Part shown: in pieces, positions 1-7,429 of the stretch
Numbering within the stretch: position 1 is the first letter of the stretch
Layout of the letters: each line of letters opens with the position of its first letter
Assembly: GCA_963977105.1 (NCBI GenBank)
Contig: CAXBNI010000001.1
Location: forward strand, 124,001 to 188,000
Direction: 5' to 3'
Length of the DNA stretch: 64,000 bases
DNA from: UBA2705 sp963977105
GTDB taxonomy: Bacteria; Pseudomonadota; Alphaproteobacteria; Micavibrionales; Micavibrionaceae
Translations under genes and position numbers: made by a program
The notes under the pieces: model-generated
What the model saw: the letters and a program-made list of their open reading frames with translations, nothing else
Database searches by the model: none
Told to the model about the DNA's origin: nothing

Positions 1-924
1 AACTGGCCAGCGCGTAGCGCTATGGTGCTTGGGTTAAAAGAGAATGATGATATTAAGGCATTTAATGCGATACGATATGGCGACGTACTCTCTGTCAGCT
101 TCCCTGTGAGCTCTATGGATGACTTAAGCGCTATAAGCCCTGTAGCTGTAGAAGAGGAAAACGAGATGGCACTCGCGCGCTCGGACATGGCAGCGGGCGT
201 GAGGGGGGACAACATGGTCATGCCCAAGCAGATTTCACCGTTCCTTGTTCAATCCGCGTTCTATGCCGATTTTGCGAAGTTGTTTGATGGCATAGCTGCG
301 CAGAGCTTAATTATGCCGATGCAAATATCCGCAGCGCAAGCTGGCATCATGATCCCAAGCCTTGCCAAGCCAGAGGCGCTGCCTGCGGCGTTACTGTTCC
401 TCGTCGCTGCGATGCGTAGCGGAGATTTGAGCGCAATGTTAAATGAGAAGGTCAGTGATACTTTGAATAAAATGGGTAAAGCGGAGGCGCTGAGCAAATT
501 TTTAAAATCAGCCGCAAGTAAAGGGGCTGAGATATTCAATAGCAAGCCAGAGCAAGGCAGTGCAGCCGAGTGGAAGAGTGTGATGCTGCCTATGCATGCG
601 GAAGGGCAAGTCTCTGCAGTGGCGCTGCATTGGCGCGATTACCCCTCAGGTCATAATGGCGATGATAGCGGCGGCGAGGATGATATTGCACGTTTCGTGT
701 TAGATTTCAGATTATCTGCAATGGGAGATGTGCAGCTTGATGGCTTTTTCAAAAATAATAGCCTAAACGTTGCGCTGAGACTAAGTGAGCTGCCGAGCAT
801 AGCCATGCAATCGCGTATAACCAGTTTTTATAATGATGCGCTAGACCAAATGGGGCTGGGCGGCGACATGCGTTTCCAGCTTGTGGCAGATAAAGCGATG
901 CGCTTTGTTCTGGATCAGGGCTAA
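1..924 (+). CDS. Hypothetical protein, possibly FliK-like C-terminus (5' partial)
   Basis: The reading frame is open from base 1 to the stop at 922-924. The first in-frame ATG is at 22, but no ribosome binding site precedes it, so the gene is probably cut by the window edge. The visible 300+ residues have no signal peptide. The middle is Ala/Met-rich. The last ~80 residues (from RFVLDFRLSAMGDVQLDG) alternate beta-strand and helix and loosely recall the C-terminal domain of flagellar hook-length control proteins (FliK/Flg_hook). Flagellar genes lie elsewhere in the window, which fits but does not prove that role. The product is otherwise unrecognised, and the function is inference only. Confidence 0.6.
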   Translation, partial: NWPARSAMVLGLKENDDIKAFNAIRYGDVLSVSFPVSSMDDLSAISPVAVEEENEMALARSDMAAGVRGDNMVMPKQISPFLVQSAFYADFAKLFDGIAAQSLIMPMQISAAQAGIMIPSLAKPEALPAALLFLVAAMRSGDLSAMLNEKVSDTLNKMGKAEALSKFLKSAASKGAEIFNSKPEQGSAAEWKSVMLPMHAEGQVSAVALHWRDYPSGHNGDDSGGEDDIARFVLDFRLSAMGDVQLDGFFKNNSLNVALRLSELPSIAMQSRITSFYNDALDQMGLGGDMRFQLVADKAMRFVLDQG

Positions 925-959
925 TAGCTGTCTGCCCGGTGGGGTTTCCTGTAAAGAAA

Positions 960-1004
960 AAGGCTTTTGTCCTGCGGCACTAGGTGGCGCGTAACAAAAG
1001 CCTT
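960..1004 (-). terminator. Intrinsic terminator, minus-oriented
   Basis: An 11-bp perfect stem (960-970 with 994-1004) encloses a 23-nt loop. Read on the minus strand it is followed by TTTCTTT, a better U-tract than on the plus strand. No recognised minus-strand gene lies upstream of it, only the short unit described at 1019-1207. It may also end transcripts of the first plus-strand gene. Confidence 0.55.
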
Positions 1005-1018
1005 ATCTTTCTGTGCCG

Positions 1019-1102
1019 TCATATTATTATTATTATCGACGGCGCTCCCTTTGGTCTTCTTATTTTTACTGCTTGCGATCTAACGTCGCTTTGGCGCAGC
1101 AT
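1019..1102 (-). CDS. Possible 27-aa small ORF or part of a small RNA
   Basis: A 27-codon reading frame (ATG at 1102, TGA at 1019) ends in five isoleucine codons made by an ATA repeat. An AGGGA sits only 4 nt before the ATG, which is close for a ribosome binding site. What makes the stretch notable is its setting: a consensus-like minus-strand promoter at 1180-1207 and a terminator 15 nt after the stop. Together they could define a transcript of roughly 215 nt. It could equally be a non-coding RNA with a chance ORF. Confidence 0.3.
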   Translation of the reverse strand: MLRQSDVRSQAVKIRRPKGAPSIIIII

Positions 1103-1153
1103 TTATCCCTGAAACTTTCAACTCACCAACTGGTAATTAACTTCAATTAAGTA

Positions 1154-1168
1154 TTAACAATTCGTTAA
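1154..1168. promoter_or_regulatory. CtrA-like box TTAA-N7-TTAA
   Basis: The sequence TTAACAATTCGTTAA matches the alphaproteobacterial CtrA consensus of two TTAA half-sites separated by 7 bp. Further TTAA tetramers occur at 1137 and 1147. The box lies just downstream of the predicted minus-strand -10 (1180-1185) and about 180 nt upstream of dapB. The region is AT-rich, so a chance match is possible. Confidence 0.35.
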
Positions 1169-1179
1169 TGGATTTGTCC

Positions 1180-1207
1180 ATAATACTCATAATAAAAAAG
1201 TTGTCAA
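1180..1207 (-). promoter_or_regulatory. Sigma-70 promoter, minus strand
   Basis: Read on the minus strand, TTGACA (1207-1202) is separated by 16 bp from TATTAT (1185-1180). Transcription would run left through the CtrA-like box and the small ORF to the terminator at 960-1004. The intergenic region 925-1348 holds nothing else that I can identify. Confidence 0.45.
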
Positions 1208-1348
1208 TAAATTTTGTAACTATATTACACAATGATTGGTCATTTTATTATATTCTTCACTAAAACATATTTGAGTCTTTGATTTTTTCCAAGTTATGCG
1301 ATAAATTGCCTGTATATAAAATTTCAATTATTATGTGTGTAGGCGAAA

Positions 1349-2122
1349 ATGGACATCGGAATTAGTGGTATAAATGGCCGTGTAGGCCAAATTTTAAGAC
1401 AATTACTTGTTGATGAGAATCCTCTTTACGCGGATTTAAACTTAATTGCAGGTTTTGCGCGTGTGCCTGATGAAGATTCACAGCCACCAATAAGCAGCGA
1501 TATGGATTCTTTCTTACAAAACGTCGACCTCGTCATTGATTTTTCACTCCCTGAAAACTGTATTACGCTGGCTGAACGCGCGGCACAATATAATGTGCGT
1601 ATTGTATCAGGCACCACAGGACTATCTGCGCGCCAAATGCAGGTCCTGGAAGAGGCGGCGAAAGAAACGCCGATTTTGCATGCGGGGAATATGTCGCTTG
1701 GAGTAAATCTGCTTTGTTCGTTGGTGGAGCAAGCATCAGAGCGGCTAAATCTAAATTACGATATTGAAATTACAGAAACGCACCACCGTTTAAAACGTGA
1801 TGCGCCATCAGGCACGGCAATAATGCTTGGTCAATCGGCGGCAAAAGGGCGAAAGCAAGACCATGATGCGCATGCCGTTTTTGGCCGCGAGGGTACGGAT
1901 GCTATACGCAATAATGGGGAAATAGGCTATGCCGTACGTCGCGGCGGCAGCGTTATAGGCGCGCATGAAGTTTCTTTTTTTGGTGATAGCGAGGTGCTCT
2001 CATTATCCCATCATGCAGAGAATAGAGCGTTGTTTGCTGAGGGGGCGCTGTTTGCAGCGCAGTGGCTTAAGGGGCAAAGTGCAGGCCGTTTATACTTAAT
2101 GCGAGATGCTTTAAATATATAG
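1349..2122 (+). CDS. dapB: 4-hydroxy-tetrahydrodipicolinate reductase
   Basis: DapB reduces 4-hydroxy-tetrahydrodipicolinate with NAD(P)H in the diaminopimelate/lysine pathway in the cytoplasm. The product is 257 aa, close to the family norm. The N-terminal Rossmann motif GINGRVGQ is near residues 8-15. The family signature HHRLKRDAPSGTA starts at H145, with H145/H146 and K149 at the expected catalytic and substrate-binding positions. The C-terminal dimerisation region carries YAVRRGG and the GAHEVSFFG segment. The gene stands alone, with no dapA nearby. The assignment is secure from these motifs. Confidence 0.96.
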   Translation: MDIGISGINGRVGQILRQLLVDENPLYADLNLIAGFARVPDEDSQPPISSDMDSFLQNVDLVIDFSLPENCITLAERAAQYNVRIVSGTTGLSARQMQVLEEAAKETPILHAGNMSLGVNLLCSLVEQASERLNLNYDIEITETHHRLKRDAPSGTAIMLGQSAAKGRKQDHDAHAVFGREGTDAIRNNGEIGYAVRRGGSVIGAHEVSFFGDSEVLSLSHHAENRALFAEGALFAAQWLKGQSAGRLYLMRDALNI

Positions 2123-2159
2123 CAATCACAACACATTGAGTTATATACGATACGTACCG

Positions 2160-2678
2160 TTATATGGCTTTCTCGTGGCGTAGGAGTGCGGTTTTTATTA
2201 TCGATCCGCCAGCATAATTCCCTACCCCACCAGATTTTGGCAAGACACGATGGCAAGGTACAAGCAGCGATATTGGGTTTTGCGCAATAGCGCTTGCCGC
2301 TGCGCGGATGGCTTTCGGCTGACCTATAGAGTTGGCGATTTGATTATACTGTAATGTATCGCCGCTTTGAATATTGAGTAAAGCTGCCCAGACTTTTTTT
2401 TGAAATACTGTCCCTAGTGCATCTAATTTAAATAGATCTAAATGCGTGTTTTTTTGCGCCCATGTATATTTGATTTTTTCAATATAAGGGGCGGTCATAG
2501 CTGTGTCTTTTATCAAGATCGCCTTTGGTGAGTGTTTATGTATCTTAGATTCTATGGTGCGGACGGAACATGTGTCCGTGATGAAATATAGGCTGCGGAT
2601 GCCATTTCCTGAGACGCAGATATGTAATGCGCCGATATCGGGCAGGGTAAATTCATCGCTATGGAGTATCTCGCTCAT
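2160..2678 (-). CDS. ogt: Methylated-DNA--protein-cysteine methyltransferase (Ogt/MGMT family)
   Basis: This suicide repair enzyme transfers alkyl groups from O6-alkylguanine to its own cysteine. The C-terminal MGMT domain shows FQKKVWAALL, then the active-site PCHRV with Cys at residue 142, and GNYAGG before the end. The N-terminal half is poorly conserved, as in Ogt proteins. I chose the ATG at 2678, not the upstream ATG at 2747 inside uvrC, because an AAAGG ribosome binding site lies 7 nt before it. That gives 172 aa and a 10-nt gap after the uvrC stop. The two repair genes are probably one operon. It lacks an AraC-like Ada regulatory domain. Confidence 0.9.
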   Translation of the reverse strand: MSEILHSDEFTLPDIGALHICVSGNGIRSLYFITDTCSVRTIESKIHKHSPKAILIKDTAMTAPYIEKIKYTWAQKNTHLDLFKLDALGTVFQKKVWAALLNIQSGDTLQYNQIANSIGQPKAIRAAASAIAQNPISLLVPCHRVLPKSGGVGNYAGGSIIKTALLRHEKAI

Positions 2679-2688
2679 CGTGTGGCCT

Positions 2689-4569
2689 TTATTGGTCGTG
2701 GAAATGACTATATATTGTTTCTGCCACTTTTTTGGATATGCCGTCAACCTTGGTGAGGTCCGTCATATTGGCATTTGCGACGGCGCCGGCTGAGCCAAAG
2801 AAGGTCAGGAGCGCTTTTTTACGCGCGGCGCCGATCCCTTCAATTTCATCAAGCATAGATTTTTGCATGGATTTGCCGCGTTTCGCACGATGTGTCCCAA
2901 TGGCATAGCGATGCGATTCATCACGCAAGCGCTGTAAATAATGCATAACCCCATCTGCATGGGGCAAGGTGAAGCTTGGGAATTTTGTGCTGTGGAACTC
3001 CTCGCGCCCTGCGTTACGGTCTGGGCCTTTGGAAATCGCGACGACGGCGACGTCATCTTCAAATATGCCCAGCTCCTCTAAGGCATTAATCACCGCGCCA
3101 AGCTGGCCTTTGCCGCCATCAATCAGCAGTAAATCCGGCCATAAGTCTTTATCTTGTTTCTGTACGTCGCTTTGCTGATGATAGCTTTTAAAGCGGCGAG
3201 AGATGACCTCGTGCATCATGGCGAAGTCGTCTGATGCTGCGCTTCTCTTGATGTTATATTTGCGGTAGCTGTTTTTATCAAACCCTTCAGTTGTGGCGCA
3301 GATCATTGCACCAATCATGTTTGTTCCCGATGTGTGAGAGTTATCATAGACCTCGATGCGCTCTGGCGGGGTGTCGAGTTGGAAGATCTGCGCTAATTTT
3401 TCTAAATGCGCTTTATCATTCTCGTTCATCATGATTTTTCTTTTCATGGTCTCAAGCGCATTTTTCTCGGCAAAGGCGATGATCTGTCTTTTCACGCCGC
3501 GCTCTGGCGTCGTTATTTTTGCGCGTTTACCACGCTGCACGGTTAGGGCTTCTTGCAGTAGTGCATGCTCTTCCTCGTGCAGCTTTGCATTGACCATGAC
3601 TTGTTGGGGCACGGGGTGGTTTAAATAAAACTGAGCAATAAAAGCCGACAAGATATCAGGTGGCGTCGCGTCTTTGCTGTGGCGTGGGAAATAGGATTTA
3701 TTACCGAAATTTTGCCCGCTTCTGAAGAAGAAAACCTGGACGCAGCATTTGTTTTCATGCAATACGGCAGCAAAAATATCGACATTACCAAGCCCAGCAT
3801 AGTTAATGTCTTGATGTGCCTGAATGGCGTTCAGGGCTTTTATCCGGTCGCGGTATTCTGCGGCTTTTTCAAAGGCCATGCCTTCGCTGGCGTTGTGCAT
3901 TAGCTGAGACATTTCACTTAAGACTTTTTTGCTTTCACCGTTAAGGAAGCTGCGCGCATGACTGACCTGTAAATCATATTCATCTTTACTAACTTTATCA
4001 ACGCAAGGAGCTGTGCAGCGTTTAATATGATATTGCAGGCAAGGGCGACTGCGATTGGCGAAAACATTATCACTACAATTACGTAGTAAGAATGCTTTTT
4101 GTAAAAAAGCAATTGTATGGTTTACCGCGCCGGCATTAGCAAAGGGCCCAAAATATTCAATGTTTTTTTCCTGTACCCCGCGATGCTTTTCAAGCAAAGG
4201 GAAGTCATGCGTGTTGGTTATTTTGATGTAAGGGAAAGACTTATCATCACGCAATAGAATATTATATTTGGGCTTTAGTTTTTTTATTAAATTGGCTTCT
4301 AAGAGCAGGGCTTCTGCCTCTGACGCAGTCTCAATAAATTCCATGGTGCGGGTTTGTGCGACCATGCGCTGAATACGTCCGCTAAGCCTTTGCGGCTGTG
4401 TGTAGCTAAGGACACGTTTTTGTAGTGCCTTGGCTTTACCAACATAAAGTACATCATCATGCTCGTTTATCATCCGGTACACACCGGGGCGCAGAGAGAG
4501 ATTTGCGGCAAATTTTTTGATAATGGCAATGCCTTGCTCTAATGGTTTATCAAAGATGTCTTCGTGCAT
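2689..4569 (-). CDS. uvrC: Excinuclease ABC subunit C
   Basis: UvrC makes both incisions in UvrABC nucleotide excision repair. The 626-aa product has the N-terminal GIY-YIG nuclease (LRPGVYRM near residue 26, VLYVGKAKAL, then LIKKLKPKYNILLRDDKSFP). A UVR motif lies near residues 205-235. The C-terminal RNase H-like endonuclease shows IEVYDNSHTSGT and LLIDGGKGQL. The end has a helix-hairpin-helix tail (EIEGIGAARKKALL). Length and order are normal. It is transcribed with ogt downstream. I see no LexA box upstream of it, unlike recA and uvrA in this window. Confidence 0.97.
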   Translation of the reverse strand: MHEDIFDKPLEQGIAIIKKFAANLSLRPGVYRMINEHDDVLYVGKAKALQKRVLSYTQPQRLSGRIQRMVAQTRTMEFIETASEAEALLLEANLIKKLKPKYNILLRDDKSFPYIKITNTHDFPLLEKHRGVQEKNIEYFGPFANAGAVNHTIAFLQKAFLLRNCSDNVFANRSRPCLQYHIKRCTAPCVDKVSKDEYDLQVSHARSFLNGESKKVLSEMSQLMHNASEGMAFEKAAEYRDRIKALNAIQAHQDINYAGLGNVDIFAAVLHENKCCVQVFFFRSGQNFGNKSYFPRHSKDATPPDILSAFIAQFYLNHPVPQQVMVNAKLHEEEHALLQEALTVQRGKRAKITTPERGVKRQIIAFAEKNALETMKRKIMMNENDKAHLEKLAQIFQLDTPPERIEVYDNSHTSGTNMIGAMICATTEGFDKNSYRKYNIKRSAASDDFAMMHEVISRRFKSYHQQSDVQKQDKDLWPDLLLIDGGKGQLGAVINALEELGIFEDDVAVVAISKGPDRNAGREEFHSTKFPSFTLPHADGVMHYLQRLRDESHRYAIGTHRAKRGKSMQKSMLDEIEGIGAARKKALLTFFGSAGAVANANMTDLTKVDGISKKVAETIYSHFHDQ

Positions 4570-4659
4570 TTGAAAAATGTGATCCTCTGTCAGGCCTTGT
4601 CATTACTGATTAAAATAACTTAGTATTTCTTTGTGAAAGTTTCAATCTTATAAAATTAC

Positions 4660-4688
4660 TTGACATATTAATTTAACTGTTCTATTGA
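4660..4688 (+). promoter_or_regulatory. Sigma-70 promoter of the pentapeptide-repeat gene
   Basis: A perfect -35 TTGACA (4660-4665) is spaced 17 bp from TATTGA (4683-4688). The predicted start of transcription is near 4695, immediately before a small hairpin (GTTGC at 4696-4700 pairing with GCAAC at 4707-4711). That would place a stem at the extreme 5' end of the message. Confidence 0.6.
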
Positions 4689-4731
4689 GTTGATAGTTGC
4701 AAGAACGCAACAAAATGTGTGAGGAAAAATA

Positions 4732-5355
4732 ATGAATAAAACAAAACCACCGGAGATTATCCGGATTAAAGACCGTGCGGGCAGCATATTATATCAATGT
4801 GAGGCCGTAACAATTAAACAGGCACTAAGTTGCGCAATATCAGCTGGCGTTACTATCGAAAACGTTGATTTATCCTATATGGATTTATCGTTTGCTGATT
4901 TTGATGATGGCGTGTTTTTCAACGTTTCTTTTAAGGGGGCGAACTTGACCGGCGCGAACCTTAGTGAAACAAGTATTCAAGGTTGCGATTTCACTGAAAG
5001 CAGTCTGGTGGCGGCGTGTCTTGCTTATGCCTGTGTCAATGTAAGTCAGTTCTTATTCGCTGACTTTGCAGCAACGGATTTTACATGCGCGACATTGCTG
5101 CGCTGTGATTTTTCAGGGCCAAGCGTATTCAATATTGATTTTTCTAATGTTGATGCACTAGTTCAGGCCTGTTTATATGATGATATGCATAAAGATTATA
5201 TGCATTTATGTGGCGATCAGTTACGTTTTGCTGCAGGAAAGTGCAAATATATAGTAAACCAAGATAATATGTATGTTAATGGCTGTATTCAGCGAACAGA
5301 AAACAGCTTTATTGGCTATATTCATCGCGAACTCGGTATGCGTGAGGCTGCTTAG
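4732..5355 (+). CDS. Pentapeptide-repeat protein
   Basis: The 207-aa product has consecutive pentapeptide-type repeats from about residue 45 to 145, such as VDLSYMDLSFADF and GANLTGANLS, with the usual Leu/Phe at the centre of each five-residue unit. These predict a right-handed quadrilateral beta-helix. A non-repeat N-terminus of ~45 residues and a ~60-residue C-terminal tail flank it. There is no signal peptide, so it is probably cytoplasmic. A GTGAGG ribosome binding site precedes the ATG, and the gene has its own promoter. Pentapeptide proteins have many roles; gyrase protection cannot be claimed here because the repeat run is short and irregular. Confidence 0.75.
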   Translation: MNKTKPPEIIRIKDRAGSILYQCEAVTIKQALSCAISAGVTIENVDLSYMDLSFADFDDGVFFNVSFKGANLTGANLSETSIQGCDFTESSLVAACLAYACVNVSQFLFADFAATDFTCATLLRCDFSGPSVFNIDFSNVDALVQACLYDDMHKDYMHLCGDQLRFAAGKCKYIVNQDNMYVNGCIQRTENSFIGYIHRELGMREAA

Positions 5356-5478
5356 GTATAATATTGCTATAATCTTACGCATAAGGTGATTTATGCGGCT
5401 TTTAATGCTATTATTCTGGTTATATAAGGTAAGGCTAAATGTAGCCTTAAGCATGACCAGATATAGGAGCGTCTGAAG

Positions 5479-5871
5479 ATGACTAGCGTAGAATGTATGA
5501 AAAACCTGTCTAACCATGAATGTGATGAGGTGCCTGCGAATGGAGGTAGTGCTACCCACACGTTTTTAAATATGCTGCAAAAATTGCGTGAGGTAGACGG
5601 TGAATTTCCGTTACAATATAGTATTTGCTTAGCTGAAATCGCTATGGATGAAGGGATGTCTTTGACGGCGCTTTCTAAAAAGGCAGGCCTAAGTCTTTCT
5701 ACGGTATCGCGCATCGTTGGGGCGCTTTCTCAGTATCGGCAAAACGGCAACCCTTATGGTCTTGTTGAGTTAAAGGTTTCACCGCAGGAACGCCGCCGCA
5801 AAGAATTATACCTGAGCGATAAGGGGCGCACTCTTATGAAGAGTATTGGCCGTGTGCTTGATACGGCTTGA
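5479..5871 (+). CDS. MarR-family winged-helix transcriptional regulator
   Basis: The protein is 130 aa. The central helix-turn-helix reads MSLTALSKKAGLSLSTVSRIV (residues ~58-78), followed by a wing and the MarR-like phrase KELYLSDKGRTLMKSI near the C-terminus. The N-terminus (~40 residues) forms part of the dimerisation region. The effector and targets cannot be told from sequence. It may control its neighbour, the pentapeptide gene, since both read in the same direction 123 bp apart. A strong terminator follows directly. Confidence 0.8.
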   Translation: MTSVECMKNLSNHECDEVPANGGSATHTFLNMLQKLREVDGEFPLQYSICLAEIAMDEGMSLTALSKKAGLSLSTVSRIVGALSQYRQNGNPYGLVELKVSPQERRRKELYLSDKGRTLMKSIGRVLDTA

Positions 5872-5891
5872 TACGAATTTGCTATATTTAC

Positions 5892-5927
5892 AAAGGCATC
5901 ATTTTATTTTGATGCCTTTTTTGTTTT
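5892..5927 (+). terminator. Intrinsic terminator after the MarR-type gene
   Basis: A 10-bp stem (5892-5901 with 5910-5919) and an 8-nt loop are followed by a T-rich run. Confidence 0.85.
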
Positions 5928-6060
5928 TATGCGAAAAGAAACGCGGATAAATATGTCTGATAATGTTTTTTTACGCTTGATGATGCTTTTTATTTGATGT
6001 ACATATGTGTCCTTAGATTAACGCAATACCGATTTACGTGTTGATTTGACCATAAAATGT

Positions 6061-6146
6061 GCGGGCGTGGCGGAATCGGTAGACGCTGCGGACTTAAAAT
6101 CCGTTTCCCTCTGGGAGTGGGGGTTCAAGTCCCCCCGCCCGCACCA
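6061..6146 (+). tRNA. tRNA-Leu (anticodon TAA)
   Basis: This is a complete cloverleaf with a long variable arm, as expected for leucine. The acceptor stem GCGGGCG (6061-6067) pairs with CGCCCGC (6136-6142). The anticodon loop CTTAAAA gives anticodon TAA. The T arm GGGGGTTCAAGTCCCCC is intact, and CCA is encoded at 6144-6146. A terminator follows at 6165-6192. Confidence 0.97.
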
Positions 6147-6164
6147 TTTTTTTATAAAGCATAA

Positions 6165-6192
6165 AAAAGGCCAATTTAATAATTGGCCTTTT
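6165..6192. terminator. Bidirectional terminator between tRNA-Leu and the AMIN lipoprotein gene
   Basis: A perfect 12-bp stem (6165-6176 with 6181-6192) and a 4-nt loop carry A/T runs on both sides. It can therefore end the tRNA transcript and the convergent minus-strand gene. Confidence 0.85.
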
Positions 6193-6230
6193 GCTGTTTT
6201 TATGTCTTCGGGCTGGCGGGTGAAGTCAGT

Positions 6231-7220
6231 TTATTCAATATCCATGAAAATTCTGTGACCGTATTGCTGGTTCGGTGGCAGGGCGCGGGCTTGCGTCACG
6301 CGCGCATCTTTCTTTAATGAGAAAATAAGCTGTGTGCCGCCATTTGGCCCAGGCTGTGCATTATAGGCCGCGACTGCGCCTGAAACTGTGATTTTTTTCG
6401 CCATTTGCGCGCCCCATGATGCATCAGGGAGGTCAACAATTAATAAGTTCTCGTTGTTGTCTAAGTCATAGCGAAACTGTGCCGCTTGTGATAAATCAAG
6501 GACAACACGGTCGCGCCCTTTATATTTGCCAAAACGAATGCCTTGCACGCTGCTGGCAGCGGGGGCTTGTTTTTGTACTTGCTGTGGCGGCGCTGTATAA
6601 GTGGCCGCTGGTGGCGTGTAAGTCGGCATAGATGCTGTGCCTGTTGGCAATGCATTCATAGGCATAGGCTGTTGCTGACTAAGCTGTGTATATGGCTGCG
6701 CACTTGCCGGCGTAGAGCCGCTATTTGCCGTGTGGGCGCTGTTTAAGGCAACACTTAATTCGCGCATAGATTCTTCCATCATGGATAGGCGCTGTAATAA
6801 CGGTGCAACGCGTTGCATATCTTGGCGCATGACGGCTATTTGCTGCTCCATAACATTAAAGCGTTGGTAGATCTCTTCGGTGCCGAGGGGCTCGCTCATG
6901 TTTGAAGCAATAGATGATGTTTTAATGCCTTGTGCAGGTGCCATGTTTGTCGGCATTTGTGTTTGGGCTGTTTGGGGGGCGTTTGCCCAGCTATCAACAG
7001 GAATGTTATTGGCTTCTTCTGGATAGGTATAATTATCTGTGCTGTCTAGCGGCGGTAAAGCATTGGATATTTTCTCCATTACGCCGCACCCCGTAAGAGA
7101 TGTAGACAGAATAGCTGCGGCTATGATGGTTTTCGTAAAAGACTTTGCCGAAGGCATGATTTTTTTATCCATGATGATGCACCGTATTGATACGTGTATG
7201 ATATGCCGAGATTTCAGCAT
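6231..7220 (-). CDS. Putative lipoprotein with C-terminal AMIN domain
   Basis: The precursor has a lipobox, STSLTGC, after a hydrophobic stretch (TIIAAAILSTS), so the mature protein is probably a lipid-anchored envelope protein. A disordered Pro/Gln/Thr-rich region follows, with a short coiled-coil-like segment (EEIYQRFNVMEQQIAVMRQD). The last ~100 residues resemble an AMIN domain (IRFGKYKGRDRVVLDLS...FMDIE), a module that targets amidases and secretins to peptidoglycan or the septum. I chose the ATG at 7220 for its AAGGA 8 nt upstream. Starts at 7172 or 7157 would give a more usual signal peptide but have weaker binding sites. No amidase domain is present. Confidence 0.75.
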   Translation of the reverse strand: MLKSRHIIHVSIRCIIMDKKIMPSAKSFTKTIIAAAILSTSLTGCGVMEKISNALPPLDSTDNYTYPEEANNIPVDSWANAPQTAQTQMPTNMAPAQGIKTSSIASNMSEPLGTEEIYQRFNVMEQQIAVMRQDMQRVAPLLQRLSMMEESMRELSVALNSAHTANSGSTPASAQPYTQLSQQQPMPMNALPTGTASMPTYTPPAATYTAPPQQVQKQAPAASSVQGIRFGKYKGRDRVVLDLSQAAQFRYDLDNNENLLIVDLPDASWGAQMAKKITVSGAVAAYNAQPGPNGGTQLIFSLKKDARVTQARALPPNQQYGHRIFMDIE

Positions 7221-7429
7221 AAAGAGAATCCTTAGTAAAAGGCTAAGCCCCCTAACGGATTTCAGCAAGCTTTGCATCCTTCAGGGGGGGAGTTATCCCC
7301 GATAACTTCAGCGTGTACGGCCTCGATCTTCATATAACTTGGGGTATTTTTTCTTTTTATTACAAAACTATAGATTTTTGAGGAAGGCAGTGTAGAATAT
7401 TGCAGGATCAGGGAGGATAGCGAGACATT

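Noticed and set aside
4732..5355. Quinolone-protection (Qnr) reading of the pentapeptide protein
   Set aside because: The repeat run is short and irregular and lacks the Qnr-wide repeat continuity; no basis for a resistance claim.
5953..5997. 14-codon ORF before tRNA-Leu
   Set aside because: No ribosome binding site or conservation argument; too short to support.
6046..6258. 70-aa plus-strand ORF over tRNA-Leu
   Set aside because: It lies across a complete tRNA and its terminator; the reading frame is incidental.
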